From: Hellea sp.
GTDB taxonomy: Bacteria; Pseudomonadota; Alphaproteobacteria; Caulobacterales; Maricaulaceae
Assembly: GCA_020629545.1 (NCBI GenBank)
Contig: JAHDDC010000028.1
Coordinates: 1 to 38,835 of the forward strand
Length of the DNA stretch: 38,835 bases
Reading direction: 5' to 3'
The notes below the pieces were generated by a model that did no database searches, was not told the DNA's origin, and was given only the letters and a program-made list of their open reading frames with translations. A program made the position numbers and the translations under genes. Below are positions 7,914 to 16,002 of this stretch, one piece after another (within the stretch, counting starts at the first letter, position 1; each line of letters begins with the position of its first letter).

Positions 7914-8408
7914 CTAAATCTCAGAAGCGGAAACCAGTCTAATAGTCTGCTCAGTCCCGGTCGGTTCAACTGGAAAAATAGAGTTGATCAGGCGAGGTTT
8001 TTTGCGACTGTATTTAGGATTTCCTGACAGACCAAAACGCTCACTGGGAATGCCAAGAAAGTTTTTATCAAATTTGCGATCATTATCTTTGTCTTGATAG
8101 ACGGCAAGAGCGTAATTGCCTGGTTCTGGCACTGGCACGCATATGTTCATATCATGGCTATTTACTTTTTGTCGGACCCGCAAAATGACTTTGTCATCGG
8201 CAAGAAAGTCTTCAATCACATCGCTGTGAACATCTACAACGAGTGAGCCCTTAACCCGCTTGATGTTTGTTACATGCAGTCGGATTGCTGTTTGGTCTTG
8301 CGTGCAGGGCGGTGGGTTGACGTAAACATCTATACCCTTGGGTGACACATATGTTGGGGGAAGTAATGAAATGAATATCCAGCCCAATATCAAAGGTGCA
8401 GAGTTCAT
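7914..8408 (-). CDS. DUF2141 secreted protein
   Basis: A 164-residue protein with an N-terminal hydrophobic signal (PLILGWIFISLLPP) and a beta-sandwich resembling DUF2141. The diagnostic pattern is GNYALAVYQDKDNDRKFDKN followed by FLGIPSERFGLSGNP, which matches the family's YA.....D.N.NG..D.N..G.P.E..GFS.N. Function is unknown; members are exported. A GAGG ribosome-binding site precedes the ATG at 8408. The nearest FixK box (8512) is 110 bases upstream and sits better for the divergent gene at 8576, but could serve both directions. Two in-frame cysteines (in PPPCTQDQ and MNICVPV) could form a disulfide outside the cytoplasm. Confidence 0.78.
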   Translation of the reverse strand: MNSAPLILGWIFISLLPPTYVSPKGIDVYVNPPPCTQDQTAIRLHVTNIKRVKGSLVVDVHSDVIEDFLADDKVILRVRQKVNSHDMNICVPVPEPGNYALAVYQDKDNDRKFDKNFLGIPSERFGLSGNPKYSRKKPRLINSIFPVEPTGTEQTIRLVSASEI

Positions 8409-8511
8409 TGATTGGCCTCATTATGTGGCAGGCGGTTTTCTGGAAATAAGCATGGCACTTTCCAAAACACTATTCTCATATTTGTAACGTGCTGAATTCA
8501 CGCAAGTTTTT

Positions 8512-8525
8512 TTGATGGCGGTCAA
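8512..8525 (+). promoter_or_regulatory. FixK/Fnr box, TTGATGGCGGTCAA
   Basis: Exact consensus match. Its centre is 57 bases before the ATG at 8576. A TATTCT -10-like element at about 8546 and an AGAGGA ribosome-binding site give a complete promoter for the host-attachment/DUF6544 pair. Confidence 0.82.
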
Positions 8526-8575
8526 TTCTCCTGCAGACTGAGGGATATTCTTAAGTTCAATACAAAGAGGAAGCC

Positions 8576-9007
8576 ATGAAACTTAAAAATAATACCCATG
8601 TCATAATCGCGGATAGCGAAAAATATCTGCTTCTGAGAAATCAGGGCGATGAAGATATTATTGATTTAAGAGTTGTCGATAGTGAGGTTCGAGACAACCC
8701 CCCGACGCGCGAACTGGGGACGGACCGACCCGGACGCTTTCCTACCCCTAGTGCTCAACTCAGCTCGGTCGCTGATACGGATTGGCATGGATTGTTCAAA
8801 ACAGAGGCCGCCGAGCAAACAGCCGAGAAGATCAATCAACTTGCGTCTACCGAAACAGATATCGTTATATTTGCCGACAGTAAGACCCTGAGGATTTTGC
8901 GACCACGACTGACCAGTGAAATTCAAAAACGCGTTGTTCAGGAAACGCCCAAGGACTTGACGCACCATACCATCCCGGAAATCGAGAAAATCATCAATCG
9001 GGCCTGA
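8576..9007 (+). CDS. Host-attachment family protein (AtsE/baeRF-like)
   Basis: A 143-residue cytoplasmic protein matching the bacterial host-attachment family (Pfam Host_attach, baeRF group). It has the start HVIIADSEKYLLLRNQGD, the middle DRPGRFPTPSAQLSSVADTDW, then a helix TAEKINQLA and IVIFADSKTLRILRPRL, and the end KDLTHHTIPEIEKII. The family was named from an Agrobacterium attachment protein, but its fold resembles the eRF1 domain, so a ribosome-related stress role is equally possible. It opens a two-gene operon directly under a FixK box, with the next gene 20 bases downstream. Confidence 0.85.
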   Translation: MKLKNNTHVIIADSEKYLLLRNQGDEDIIDLRVVDSEVRDNPPTRELGTDRPGRFPTPSAQLSSVADTDWHGLFKTEAAEQTAEKINQLASTETDIVIFADSKTLRILRPRLTSEIQKRVVQETPKDLTHHTIPEIEKIINRA

Positions 9008-9027
9008 GCTTTCATAGGAGATGAGGC

Positions 9028-9891
9028 ATGAAACTTCTAATTACCTTTGCGGTCATTGTTCTTTTCGCCTCATCGATTTTGACGATATGGCGAACGGTTA
9101 TTGAAACCCGGATCGATAAATCCTGGGGCAATCTCACCGAGGCGACCCAATCATCTTCGGAGTCTAAATTATACACGACCGAATTGGTCGCTAATTTGCC
9201 GCCAAACGTACAAAGTTTCTTTAATTTTGTTTTTGAACCCGGAGCCCAATTAAAGCCTGCGGCACGTTTTAAAATGACGGGTCAACTCGGTTTGGGCCCA
9301 AAGGCAAATCCCGGTTATAAAGCCATGACCGCGCAGCAGGTCCATCGGTTTCCCGTTGGGTTTATTTGGCGCGCGAAAACAGGAGCGCCTCCCCTGAGCG
9401 TAAGTGGATCCGACGGTGTATATCTGGAAAGCTCCTGGAGCTATTTCTGGATTTCAGGACAGATCCCGGTCGTAAGAGCCAAGGGTGAACGAAACAACAT
9501 TCCGGATCATTATCGTTCGGCATTTGGGCGGTTTGTCTGTGAAGCTATCGTCTTTACACCCGCCGCTATCCTGGATTCGCCATTTGTACACTGGGAGGAT
9601 GTGGCCGAAAATCACATTCGGGCGACCGTCATCATAGAAGGATTGACCCAGGTCGTGGATATTTTTCTGGATGAGCGCGGTGCTCCGGTTGAGGTTGTGT
9701 TTCCAAGATGGACTGATGCTAACCCTGAAAACAGATATCAGATGCAGCCTTTTGGTGGGCAGCTATCAAATCATAGAACATTTGAGGGCGTGACAATCCC
9801 AACGCGGATAGAGGCTGGTAATTTTTTTGGTACGGATGAATTTTTCCCGTTTTATATTGCTGAAATTACAGATCTGGATTTTATTGACTGA
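9028..9891 (+). CDS. DUF6544/DUF6920-like membrane-anchored protein
   Basis: A 287-residue protein with one N-terminal hydrophobic helix (LLITFAVIVLFASSILTIW), followed by a periplasmic domain with the motifs PPNVQSFFNFVFEPG, FKMTGQLGLG, FPVGFIWRAKTG and a C-terminal YQMQPFGGQLSNHRTFEGVTI. The latter resembles the P.GG.....R...G..IP.R pattern of DUF6544-type proteins and LolA-like outer-membrane lipid-handling folds. No enzymatic residues are evident. A TAGGAGATGAGG ribosome-binding region lies just before the ATG. It shares the FixK-controlled operon of the host-attachment gene and converges with exoD, overlapping it by 11 bases. Confidence 0.68.
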   Translation: MKLLITFAVIVLFASSILTIWRTVIETRIDKSWGNLTEATQSSSESKLYTTELVANLPPNVQSFFNFVFEPGAQLKPAARFKMTGQLGLGPKANPGYKAMTAQQVHRFPVGFIWRAKTGAPPLSVSGSDGVYLESSWSYFWISGQIPVVRAKGERNNIPDHYRSAFGRFVCEAIVFTPAAILDSPFVHWEDVAENHIRATVIIEGLTQVVDIFLDERGAPVEVVFPRWTDANPENRYQMQPFGGQLSNHRTFEGVTIPTRIEAGNFFGTDEFFPFYIAEITDLDFID

Positions 9892-10492
9892 AAAGAAACT
9901 CAATAAACTTCCATGTTTCGATCCCCACAAAAATATTTATCGCCAGAATGACAAGGGTCAATAAAAGCCCGATGCCGACAATCAGGCCATCTTTCTGTAA
10001 TCTTCCCAATACCAAGACTACGCAGGCAAAGGCGGGTAAAGAATTGCCAACAACAGGAATGGGCAAAATCATCGCAAAGCCCAGAATGAAAATAATGATA
10101 TATGTAAAAGCCTCAAACGGACCTGATAGTAAACGGCTATATCTGGGAGACATATATTTGAACAAAAATCGTAATCTGTGATCAGTTTTATGGATAGCTT
10201 TGATCAAAGAGGATTTGCGAATGGACTTCCGGGCCATGCTTGCCGGTATCCAGATATGTTTCTTTCCAAAAAGGGCTTGTAGCGCGGAAACCGCGATTAT
10301 GAAGCCGGCTGTCATAGGTATGCCTGGCGGCATAGGAATGACCATTGGTAAAGCAAAAATCAAAACTGCAAGGTCGAAGGAATGTGCGCCCAGAGAATTT
10401 AAAATTCTATCAAATGTGATGTCATTTTGCGGGACGGTTTTAATCTCAATCAGGATATCCTGAAACACATGATTTGAACCGGTGTCAGTCAT
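9881..10492 (-). CDS. ExoD family membrane protein
   Basis: A 203-residue member of the ExoD family, known from Sinorhizobium exopolysaccharide synthesis and alkaline tolerance. It has the family core ALPMVIPMPPGIPMTAGFII, ALFGKKHIWIPASMARKSI, and the C-terminal repeat of four hydrophobic helices including FAMILPIPVVGNSLPAFACV. The longer frame to 10570 is unlikely because it would run through the FixK box. The ATG at 10492 (MTDTGSN) has no ribosome-binding site but lies 40 bases from the centre of the box, with TATATT between, suggesting a leaderless transcript. It overlaps the convergent gene at 9891. Confidence 0.83.
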   Translation of the reverse strand: MTDTGSNHVFQDILIEIKTVPQNDITFDRILNSLGAHSFDLAVLIFALPMVIPMPPGIPMTAGFIIAVSALQALFGKKHIWIPASMARKSIRKSSLIKAIHKTDHRLRFLFKYMSPRYSRLLSGPFEAFTYIIIFILGFAMILPIPVVGNSLPAFACVVLVLGRLQKDGLIVGIGLLLTLVILAINIFVGIETWKFIEFLFSQ

Positions 10493-10525
10493 ATTAATAT
10501 GAATATAATGCCTTAAGACAGGCGC

Positions 10526-10539
10526 TTGATGGTGGTCAA
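10526..10539. promoter_or_regulatory. FixK/Fnr box, TTGATGGTGGTCAA, in a divergent promoter region
   Basis: Exact consensus match. The centre is equidistant (about 40 bases) from the ATG of exoD (10492, minus) and that of the phosphatase/nuclease gene (10573, plus). A clear -10-like TATATT exists on the exoD side; the other side is less obvious. Confidence 0.8.
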
Positions 10540-10572
10540 TTTTCGACCGATACCATGTTGTTAGAGGCATAT

Positions 10573-11301
10573 ATGATCGACTTTTTGAGTTACAATATTC
10601 AGGCTGGTATCGGGACGTACCGGCCCATGGATTATGTCCTGAAGGTCCATCGTCAGATAATGCCGGTTAGACCTAAAATCCGAAATCTCGAAAAGATTGC
10701 GGACTATCTAAGGCCGCATGATATTGTCTGTTTGCAAGAGGTTGATTTTGGCGGGTTTCGGACCGGTTTTCTCAATCAAGCCCGGTTTTTGAAAGCGCGG
10801 GCCAGATTTCCATTTATGGCATATCAGCTTAACCGCAAGGTCGGGCGATTATCTCTCCATGGTAATTTAGTTTTGTCACGTTCGCCTATTAGGCGGCAAC
10901 GTACCTACCCATTGCCTGGTTCGGTTTCGGGAAGGGGGTTACTTGTTGCCGAGATCGGAACCCGTAACCCAATATGTGTTGCGAATACACATTTCAGTCT
11001 TGGCTCAGAGGATCAAAGACGCCAATTCGAATTTGTCGATCATATTCTAGGCGGGTATTCACGCGTCATATTAGCCGGCGATTTTAACTGCACGCCGGAT
11101 AGCGCAGTTCTAACCGAGTTTGACGAGGCGAGTGATCTGGATATGGTCACTGAGGTCCATCATCATGCATTCCCATCCTGGAATCCGTCTAGAGCCATAG
11201 ATCATATCTTTGTTTCGAAATCCTTGGGCCCCCAAACATGTGAAATCGGGAGCGTCCGATATTCGGACCACCTCCCGCTTCACTTGAAGATTGAAGTTTA
11301 A
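10573..11301 (+). CDS. Endonuclease/exonuclease/phosphatase family hydrolase
   Basis: A 242-residue protein of the EEP (DNase I-like) fold. The Mg2+ and catalytic residues are visible in order: LSYNIQAGIG (Asn), DIVCLQEVDFG (Glu), HGNLVLSRSPI, VANTHFSL (His), LAGDFNCTPDS (Asp, Asn), and YSDHLPL (terminal Asp-His). Members cleave DNA, phosphoinositides or sphingomyelin. Here it is soluble and similar to proteins encoded beside cardiolipin synthases, so phospholipid or DNA hydrolysis are both possible. I prefer ATG 10573 over 10555 because of its AGAGG site and because the peptide then starts at the conserved first strand. Confidence 0.85.
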   Translation: MIDFLSYNIQAGIGTYRPMDYVLKVHRQIMPVRPKIRNLEKIADYLRPHDIVCLQEVDFGGFRTGFLNQARFLKARARFPFMAYQLNRKVGRLSLHGNLVLSRSPIRRQRTYPLPGSVSGRGLLVAEIGTRNPICVANTHFSLGSEDQRRQFEFVDHILGGYSRVILAGDFNCTPDSAVLTEFDEASDLDMVTEVHHHAFPSWNPSRAIDHIFVSKSLGPQTCEIGSVRYSDHLPLHLKIEV

Positions 11302-11309
11302 AAACTGTC

Positions 11310-12011
11310 TTAGTTTATTTTCTCAAGGGATCTTGCCGCACATACAGGCTCCCAGCCTTTGGAAGCATTTGCAAATCCCTGGCTGTTAAACTCAAGGTAA
11401 TTTTCATTCCCTTCGAGATCTTCGAAAACGACGGTAATTTTATCGCTTTGCTTCAACGTATTAAATACACGCGTTGTATTGAAGAATTCGATTAGAAAAT
11501 GATCTTCGTCTTCCAAAATTTCTCCATCCAGTTCCGTATCCCCCATCAGTACTATAGGGGAAATGCTTTCATCGACATCATCACCCAAAAAGATGTGGAG
11601 GTCTGCTTCACCGGCCATGCAAGAATAGACAACACCGTAGGCATCGGGCCGGAAGTCACCCAGAGAATCGTACTCCATAAAGAGTATAAATTGGACTTCA
11701 CGGTCTGCCGGATCGTCAGTTGGCCAATATTCGACGGTGTTCCAAAATCCATGAATGTCCTTACGCGGTACCGCGCATTGTTTCTCTAGAACCCGACAAG
11801 CACAGAGATATTGTGCGACAGGGCTGTCTAACGCGCGACAGGCTTTGTATTCGTTGCGAATGTCTTGAGAATATTGGCTTTCCATCGGGTTCTCATCGGT
11901 TTGGGCATTCGCCGCAAATACCATCATTAGATTGACCAAAAGAAGGAATAGAAAAGCCAGGAAAAGACGACGTTTGCTAAATAGTTCCGAGTGTTTCGCT
12001 GTACTGGTCAT
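11310..12011 (-). CDS. Secreted protein of unknown function
   Basis: A 233-residue protein with a clear signal peptide (RLFLAFLFLLLVNLMMVFAANAQT, cleavage after ANA). The mature part has a Cys-rich N-terminal segment (ACRALDSPVAQYLCACRVLE, KQCAVP) followed by an acidic beta-rich domain (FILFMEYDSLGD, VYSCMAGEADLHIFLGDD). I do not recognise a family. Two ATGs lie 6 bases apart; AAGGAGGA sits at the ideal 6-base distance from the second (12011) and abuts the first, so 12011 is taken. It follows fixK by 14 bases and is probably co-transcribed with it, which hints at an envelope role in the oxygen response. Confidence 0.72.
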   Translation of the reverse strand: MTSTAKHSELFSKRRLFLAFLFLLLVNLMMVFAANAQTDENPMESQYSQDIRNEYKACRALDSPVAQYLCACRVLEKQCAVPRKDIHGFWNTVEYWPTDDPADREVQFILFMEYDSLGDFRPDAYGVVYSCMAGEADLHIFLGDDVDESISPIVLMGDTELDGEILEDEDHFLIEFFNTTRVFNTLKQSDKITVVFEDLEGNENYLEFNSQGFANASKGWEPVCAARSLEKIN

Positions 12012-12025
12012 GATCATTCCTCCTT

Positions 12026-12676
12026 CTAGGCCAATGCGCCCGCTAGGGATTCGAGTCTATTGAGACGGCAGACCCGGGCCGTATGCCGGGATGGCAATTC
12101 TATGATACCTTCGGTTTTCAAAATCGTCAGGCGACGGCTGACCGTTTCGATGGTCAATCCAAGATAGTCCGCGATATCCAGACGCGACATGGGCAATCGG
12201 ATATCAAAACTTTCCTCACTCTCGCCAGCCCGGCGTTTCTGGCGTTTCACCAGCATAACGAGGAACGCGGCGACTTTCTCACCAGCCGACTTTTTCGACA
12301 GAGTCATCATCATGTTCTGGGCATCTTCCAACCGGTCACAGGTGCGAGTAAACAGCTCTCTTTGCAGCTCAGGATCCCGGCTGACATCATTCATCGTAAA
12401 GCCCGCGACATTCGAAGTTCCAACTGTGACGGCCGTTTCGTGATAGTTCTCATCCGGAGACAGACCAAAGAAATCGCCCGCAGTGCAAAACCCTGTGATT
12501 TGACGCTTGCTATCTTCGAGCAGGCGGTAAATCATCACGATACCGCTATTCACGCGGTAGAAGTGTGCGGCTTCATCACCTTGATGATAAAGGACTGATT
12601 TGGCTGGTAAGACGCGGCCTGGATTACGATCCTGCCAGTTCTTTTCAGCGGCGTTACTAGTGGTCTGGTTCAACAT
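12026..12676 (-). CDS. fixK: FixK-type Crp/Fnr transcription regulator
   Basis: A 216-residue Crp/Fnr protein: a cyclic-nucleotide-binding-like beta barrel (about residues 20-110), a dimerisation helix (ELFTRTCDRLEDAQNMMMTL), and a winged helix with the recognition element MSRLDIADYLGLTIETVSRR. The ETVSR residues are those by which Fnr/FixK proteins read TTGAT-type half sites. The N-terminal four-cysteine cluster of Fnr is absent, so oxygen sensing must be indirect, as for FixK driven by FixLJ. An AAGGAGG site precedes the ATG, and a FixJ-like GTACGTAG element lies 70 bases upstream. The many TTGAY-N4-RTCAA sites in this window are its expected targets. Confidence 0.9.
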   Translation of the reverse strand: MLNQTTSNAAEKNWQDRNPGRVLPAKSVLYHQGDEAAHFYRVNSGIVMIYRLLEDSKRQITGFCTAGDFFGLSPDENYHETAVTVGTSNVAGFTMNDVSRDPELQRELFTRTCDRLEDAQNMMMTLSKKSAGEKVAAFLVMLVKRQKRRAGESEESFDIRLPMSRLDIADYLGLTIETVSRRLTILKTEGIIELPSRHTARVCRLNRLESLAGALA

Positions 12677-12742
12677 CTTGCCCTCCTTTTTCGAGTTAAG
12701 GACAAGGTAAAATTTTCCGCGAAAAAAATAAGTTAGGGGATA

Positions 12743-12766
12743 TACGTACGTAGTTTTACGTACACG
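12743..12766 (-). promoter_or_regulatory. Putative FixJ-binding region upstream of fixK
   Basis: The stretch contains GTACGTAG at 12746-12753 and, on the other strand, GTACGTAA at 12757-12764, forming an inverted pair. From memory, the FixJ target consensus in Sinorhizobium is GTAMGTAG; the first copy matches it exactly and the second with one difference. It lies 70-88 bases upstream of the fixK ATG. No FixK box is present here, which suggests that fixK is driven by FixJ rather than by itself. Confidence 0.62.
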
Positions 12767-12786
12767 CAGGGCCTTAAAACCGGTCC

Positions 12787-14193
12787 TTAAAGATAAGGCA
12801 AAGCCAGTCGGGCGATGGAATCTCTGATACGCAAGATCGTTGAGCGATCTTTGTAGAAGTTTTGGCGCAAATTTTCGCTTCGCTCAACTTTCTGATCTAT
12901 CAACGTGTCAAGTTCGTCACAAAAGACTGGATCATGGCATTCTAAGTCCATCTCAAAATTCAGGCGCAGGCTTCGGGCGTCCCAATTGGAACTGCCAAAT
13001 AAGGCCCATCGTCCGTCCACAGTCATGAGTTTTGAGTGATCAAAAGGCCCGTTCTGGAGATAGATCTGACACCCGGCTTCGGACAGTTCTTTTAGCTGAC
13101 GTCGACTGGCCCAGTCGACAAAGAAGTAGTTGGATTTTTTGGGTATGACAATGTCGACATTTATGCCTCGATATCGGGCGAGTAATATACCCGAGATCAA
13201 CCCCCGATCGGGTACAAAATACGGGGTGACAATGCGAATTTTCTCTACGGCACTTCCCATGGCGCCAAGTATAATCCAGCGCAGGTTTTCTCGCTTCAAA
13301 TTCGGTCCGCTCGCTATAAGCCGTAAGGTCGACGCGCCTGACTTTTCCGAAACATAGTCTTTGTGCTCCAAAACATCTGAGGCTGAGCTCTCTGTCCAGT
13401 CAATATCAAAGAGCGCGCCGACATTATTGGTAATAGGACCCCGAATTCTGAAATGTGTTTCCTGATTCTTCACGTCCCCGATGTTAACGCTTCCGGTGAA
13501 AGTCGTTTCACCATCAACAATGAGAACTTTGCGATGATTGCGAAGATTTAAGAGCGGCATACGCCACGGCCAGACGCTATACAGGAACCGTCGGGGCGTT
13601 AAGTTATACTTTCGAAAATAACGAAATATTCCTGAACGGTATACGCTGTTTCCAAAGCCGTCCAACAAAACCCGGACATCTACACCGCGGTTTTTAGCCG
13701 CCAAAAGCTCGTCTGCCAGGGCAAGTCCTAATCGGTCTCGCCGGAAAATATAGGTAGAAACCAAGATAGACGATTGAGCCTCATTTACGGCACTTATCAT
13801 GGCGTTATGAATGCATTCATTACCGGACAAAATATCTATATGGTTTCCGCCAACCAAAGGACTGCCGGTGATTTCTTGCCCGAGATTCTCAAACGATGTC
13901 CAGGCAGAGGTTTTTGCGGATAAAGGTTCCAATGTCTCTGGTGTGAATTGGAATTCAGAAAAACTGAGTTGCCTGGCCCGGTTGGAAATCCGGTTGATGC
14001 CAAACATAAAGTACAGAAAAACCCCAAAAAATGGAGATAACCAGACAAGGGCCAGCCATAAGAGTGAGGATCTCGGCTCAGACTTTCTCAAAAGTATATC
14101 GACAGAGGCAATGAGAGACAAAAGCACCCAAATCGTCCCCAAAAAAGGGTTGAGAAAGTCTAATTCATAAAAAACAAGTGGCTCATCAATCAT
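12787..14193 (-). CDS. cls: Cardiolipin synthase-like phospholipase D
   Basis: A 468-residue enzyme of the PLD superfamily. Two N-terminal membrane helices (GTIWVLLSLIASVDILL and LLWLALVWLSPFFGVFLYF) match the PLDc_N domain of bacterial cardiolipin synthases. Both HKD motifs are intact: HRKVLIVDGETTFTGSVNIG and HSKLMTVDGRWALFGSSNWD. It should condense two phosphatidylglycerols to cardiolipin at the inner membrane. The ATG at 14193 has no ribosome-binding site and lies 40 bases from the centre of a perfect FixK box with a TTTAAA element between, so a leaderless low-oxygen transcript is likely. Cardiolipin increase would fit membrane remodelling for respiratory complexes. Confidence 0.88.
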   Translation of the reverse strand: MIDEPLVFYELDFLNPFLGTIWVLLSLIASVDILLRKSEPRSSLLWLALVWLSPFFGVFLYFMFGINRISNRARQLSFSEFQFTPETLEPLSAKTSAWTSFENLGQEITGSPLVGGNHIDILSGNECIHNAMISAVNEAQSSILVSTYIFRRDRLGLALADELLAAKNRGVDVRVLLDGFGNSVYRSGIFRYFRKYNLTPRRFLYSVWPWRMPLLNLRNHRKVLIVDGETTFTGSVNIGDVKNQETHFRIRGPITNNVGALFDIDWTESSASDVLEHKDYVSEKSGASTLRLIASGPNLKRENLRWIILGAMGSAVEKIRIVTPYFVPDRGLISGILLARYRGINVDIVIPKKSNYFFVDWASRRQLKELSEAGCQIYLQNGPFDHSKLMTVDGRWALFGSSNWDARSLRLNFEMDLECHDPVFCDELDTLIDQKVERSENLRQNFYKDRSTILRIRDSIARLALPYL

Positions 14194-14225
14194 ATGGGCA
14201 GTTTAAAATGACTGATTTTCAGGAA

Positions 14226-14239
14226 TTGATGACAGTCAA
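14226..14239 (-). promoter_or_regulatory. FixK/Fnr box, TTGATGACAGTCAA, overlapping the fixJ stop
   Basis: Exact consensus match, centred 40 bases upstream of the cardiolipin synthase ATG. It overlaps the TGA stop codon of fixJ (14236-14238), so the promoter is embedded at the end of the preceding gene. Confidence 0.78.
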
Positions 14240-14850
14240 TTATCGGCAGATCCTGATAAATAAATTTTGACTAGGTCCGCCAGTGATCGAATGCCAAGTT
14301 TTGACATGATGCGTCCGCGATGTGTTTCGACGGTTCGAATAGAAATACCAAGTTCAAAAGCAACAATTTTATTGGGCTTTCCTTCCGCCAATTTTTGAGT
14401 AATTTCGCGCTCTCGAGGTGTTAGCTTAGACAGCAGCAGTTCGGAGTCAGATTTAAACTGACCGTCTTTGGATCTGGCTTCCAATTTTTCACAGGCCTTT
14501 TCCATAGTGTCCAAAATCTGTTGGGCTTGAAACGGTTTTTCGATGAAATCTTCCGCGCCAAGTTTCAAGGCCTTAACCGCCATTGGTATATCACCATGCC
14601 CGCTCATCATGACAAAATGAAGCTTTGGGTTTTTCTCTCGGGCTTCTTTTAAAACGGTCAGCCCGTCTTTCCCTGGCATACGGACATCCAAAAGCACACA
14701 GCCGGTCATGTCGGCGACATTATTCTCTAAAAACTGATCGCCATTGTGGAACACGCTGACCTGACACCCAGTCGTCTCCAGCAATAATTTCAGAGAGTCC
14801 GCGACCGCAGGGTCGTCGTCGACAATCGCTATGGGATGAGAAAATTCCAT
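14236..14850 (-). CDS. fixJ: FixJ-type response regulator
   Basis: A 204-residue regulator with an N-terminal receiver and a C-terminal LuxR/GerE helix-turn-helix. The receiver has the acidic pocket IAIVDDDPAV, the phospho-acceptor Asp55 in CVLLDVRMPGKDGL, the Thr/Ser position as MSGHGD, and the lysine in FIEKPFQ. The DNA-binding domain reads LTPREREITQKLAEGKPNKI and SIRTVETHRGRIMSKLGIRS. Six bases separate it from fixL, so they form an operon. In rhizobia and Caulobacter phospho-FixJ activates fixK; here fixK is two genes downstream with a matching site. The family assignment is firm; the target is inferred. Confidence 0.92.
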   Translation of the reverse strand: MEFSHPIAIVDDDPAVADSLKLLLETTGCQVSVFHNGDQFLENNVADMTGCVLLDVRMPGKDGLTVLKEAREKNPKLHFVMMSGHGDIPMAVKALKLGAEDFIEKPFQAQQILDTMEKACEKLEARSKDGQFKSDSELLLSKLTPREREITQKLAEGKPNKIVAFELGISIRTVETHRGRIMSKLGIRSLADLVKIYLSGSADN

Positions 14851-14856
14851 ATCGTG

Positions 14857-15960
14857 TTATAGCACTGGAAGTGCAAAACTGAAAATCGTTCCGCCATCTG
14901 GATTGGGCTCCGCCCAAATCCGGCCATCATGCCGGGTAATAATCGAGTGACATATGGATAAACCAAACCCGCTTCCATTTGTTGCCTCGCCGCTCAACGG
15001 GACAAAAAGGTTTTGAATGTTCTTTGCGTTAAGTCCGCTACCATTATCAGACACGGTGAGTATCAGTTCCTTGTCTTTAGTATCATGCTGCAATGACAAA
15101 ATAATATCCGGCTGCTCTTCGTCCTCAACGGCCTCAATTGCATTCCGTAATAGTTGAACGATGACCATCTGGAGCTGAGACTCATTACCAAAAATCAGAG
15201 GCGCTTTTTCTGGAAATTCCTGTTGGATCTCGACCGACTTCTCGAGAGGGGCCAGAGCTATACGAATAGCAAGAGGAATAATCTTTGATAAATCCAGGGC
15301 TTCTCGGGGGAGTTTATGACTGGACATATGATTGCGCAACTTGTCGACAACAGATGATGTTCTTTGGGTTTGCTCAACGGCCTTTTGCAAAATGTCATCC
15401 AGTTTTGACTTATCGAGGGGGGCGTCACGGTTTAGCAGCATGCGAATGGTCTCGAGATAATTGGAAGTCGCGGCCAAAGGCTGATTGAGCTCATGAGCAA
15501 TCGCCGAGCCCATCTCGTTCATCGCGGCCGCGCGGGACATATGATAATGCTCTTCCTGTAATTGCTCAAATTCTCGCTTCTCTTTTTGGCGTCGGGTGAG
15601 ATCCCGTAGGATGCCGATAAAATATTTTTGACCATCGGCTTTAGTTTCTCCAACTGAAAGGTCGATGGGAAAAACTGTGCCGTCTTTTTTCAGGCCTTCG
15701 ACTTCTCGACCTGTGCCGATAATTTTTTTGCGGCCTGTACGATTATAGGATCGCAAATAACCATCATGTTCATCTTGATAAGGGGCCGGCATGAGGCGGT
15801 TGATATTACGATCCAGAATTTCGTCCAAAGTATATCCAAACATTTCAACGGCAGCCGGGTTAAGGCTGAGGATGGAGCCTGTGTCATCGATGATTATGGC
15901 TCCGTCCACCATTGTTTCTAAAACAGCGTCCAAAGCGATGTTCAGCTTATTGGAATTCAT
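14857..15960 (-). CDS. fixL: FixL-type haem PAS histidine kinase
   Basis: A 367-residue soluble kinase: PAS domain (about 8-125), HisKA and HATPase. The PAS domain keeps the haem features of FixL: proximal His65 in YQDEHDGYLRSY and Arg85 in IIGTGREVEG, exactly 20 residues later, as His200 and Arg220 in Bradyrhizobium FixL. The Arg206 position is Ser, with an Arg one residue earlier. Phospho-acceptor His156 sits in GSAIAHELNQPLAA; the N box (LLRNAIEA), DNGSGL and GSGFGLSICH follow. There are no membrane segments. It should autophosphorylate when oxygen leaves the haem and pass phosphate to FixJ. The gene upstream (16003) is 42 bases away and may share its transcript. Confidence 0.9.
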   Translation of the reverse strand: MNSNKLNIALDAVLETMVDGAIIIDDTGSILSLNPAAVEMFGYTLDEILDRNINRLMPAPYQDEHDGYLRSYNRTGRKKIIGTGREVEGLKKDGTVFPIDLSVGETKADGQKYFIGILRDLTRRQKEKREFEQLQEEHYHMSRAAAMNEMGSAIAHELNQPLAATSNYLETIRMLLNRDAPLDKSKLDDILQKAVEQTQRTSSVVDKLRNHMSSHKLPREALDLSKIIPLAIRIALAPLEKSVEIQQEFPEKAPLIFGNESQLQMVIVQLLRNAIEAVEDEEQPDIILSLQHDTKDKELILTVSDNGSGLNAKNIQNLFVPLSGEATNGSGFGLSICHSIITRHDGRIWAEPNPDGGTIFSFALPVL

Positions 15961-16002
15961 ACGAGAAATCCTACATTCCCAGAGTTCGAGATGCCAGAAG
16001 AT

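Noticed and set aside
12083..12598. 171-codon plus-strand frame opposite fixK
   Set aside because: It is a shadow frame; the minus strand encodes a complete Crp/Fnr protein with a ribosome-binding site.
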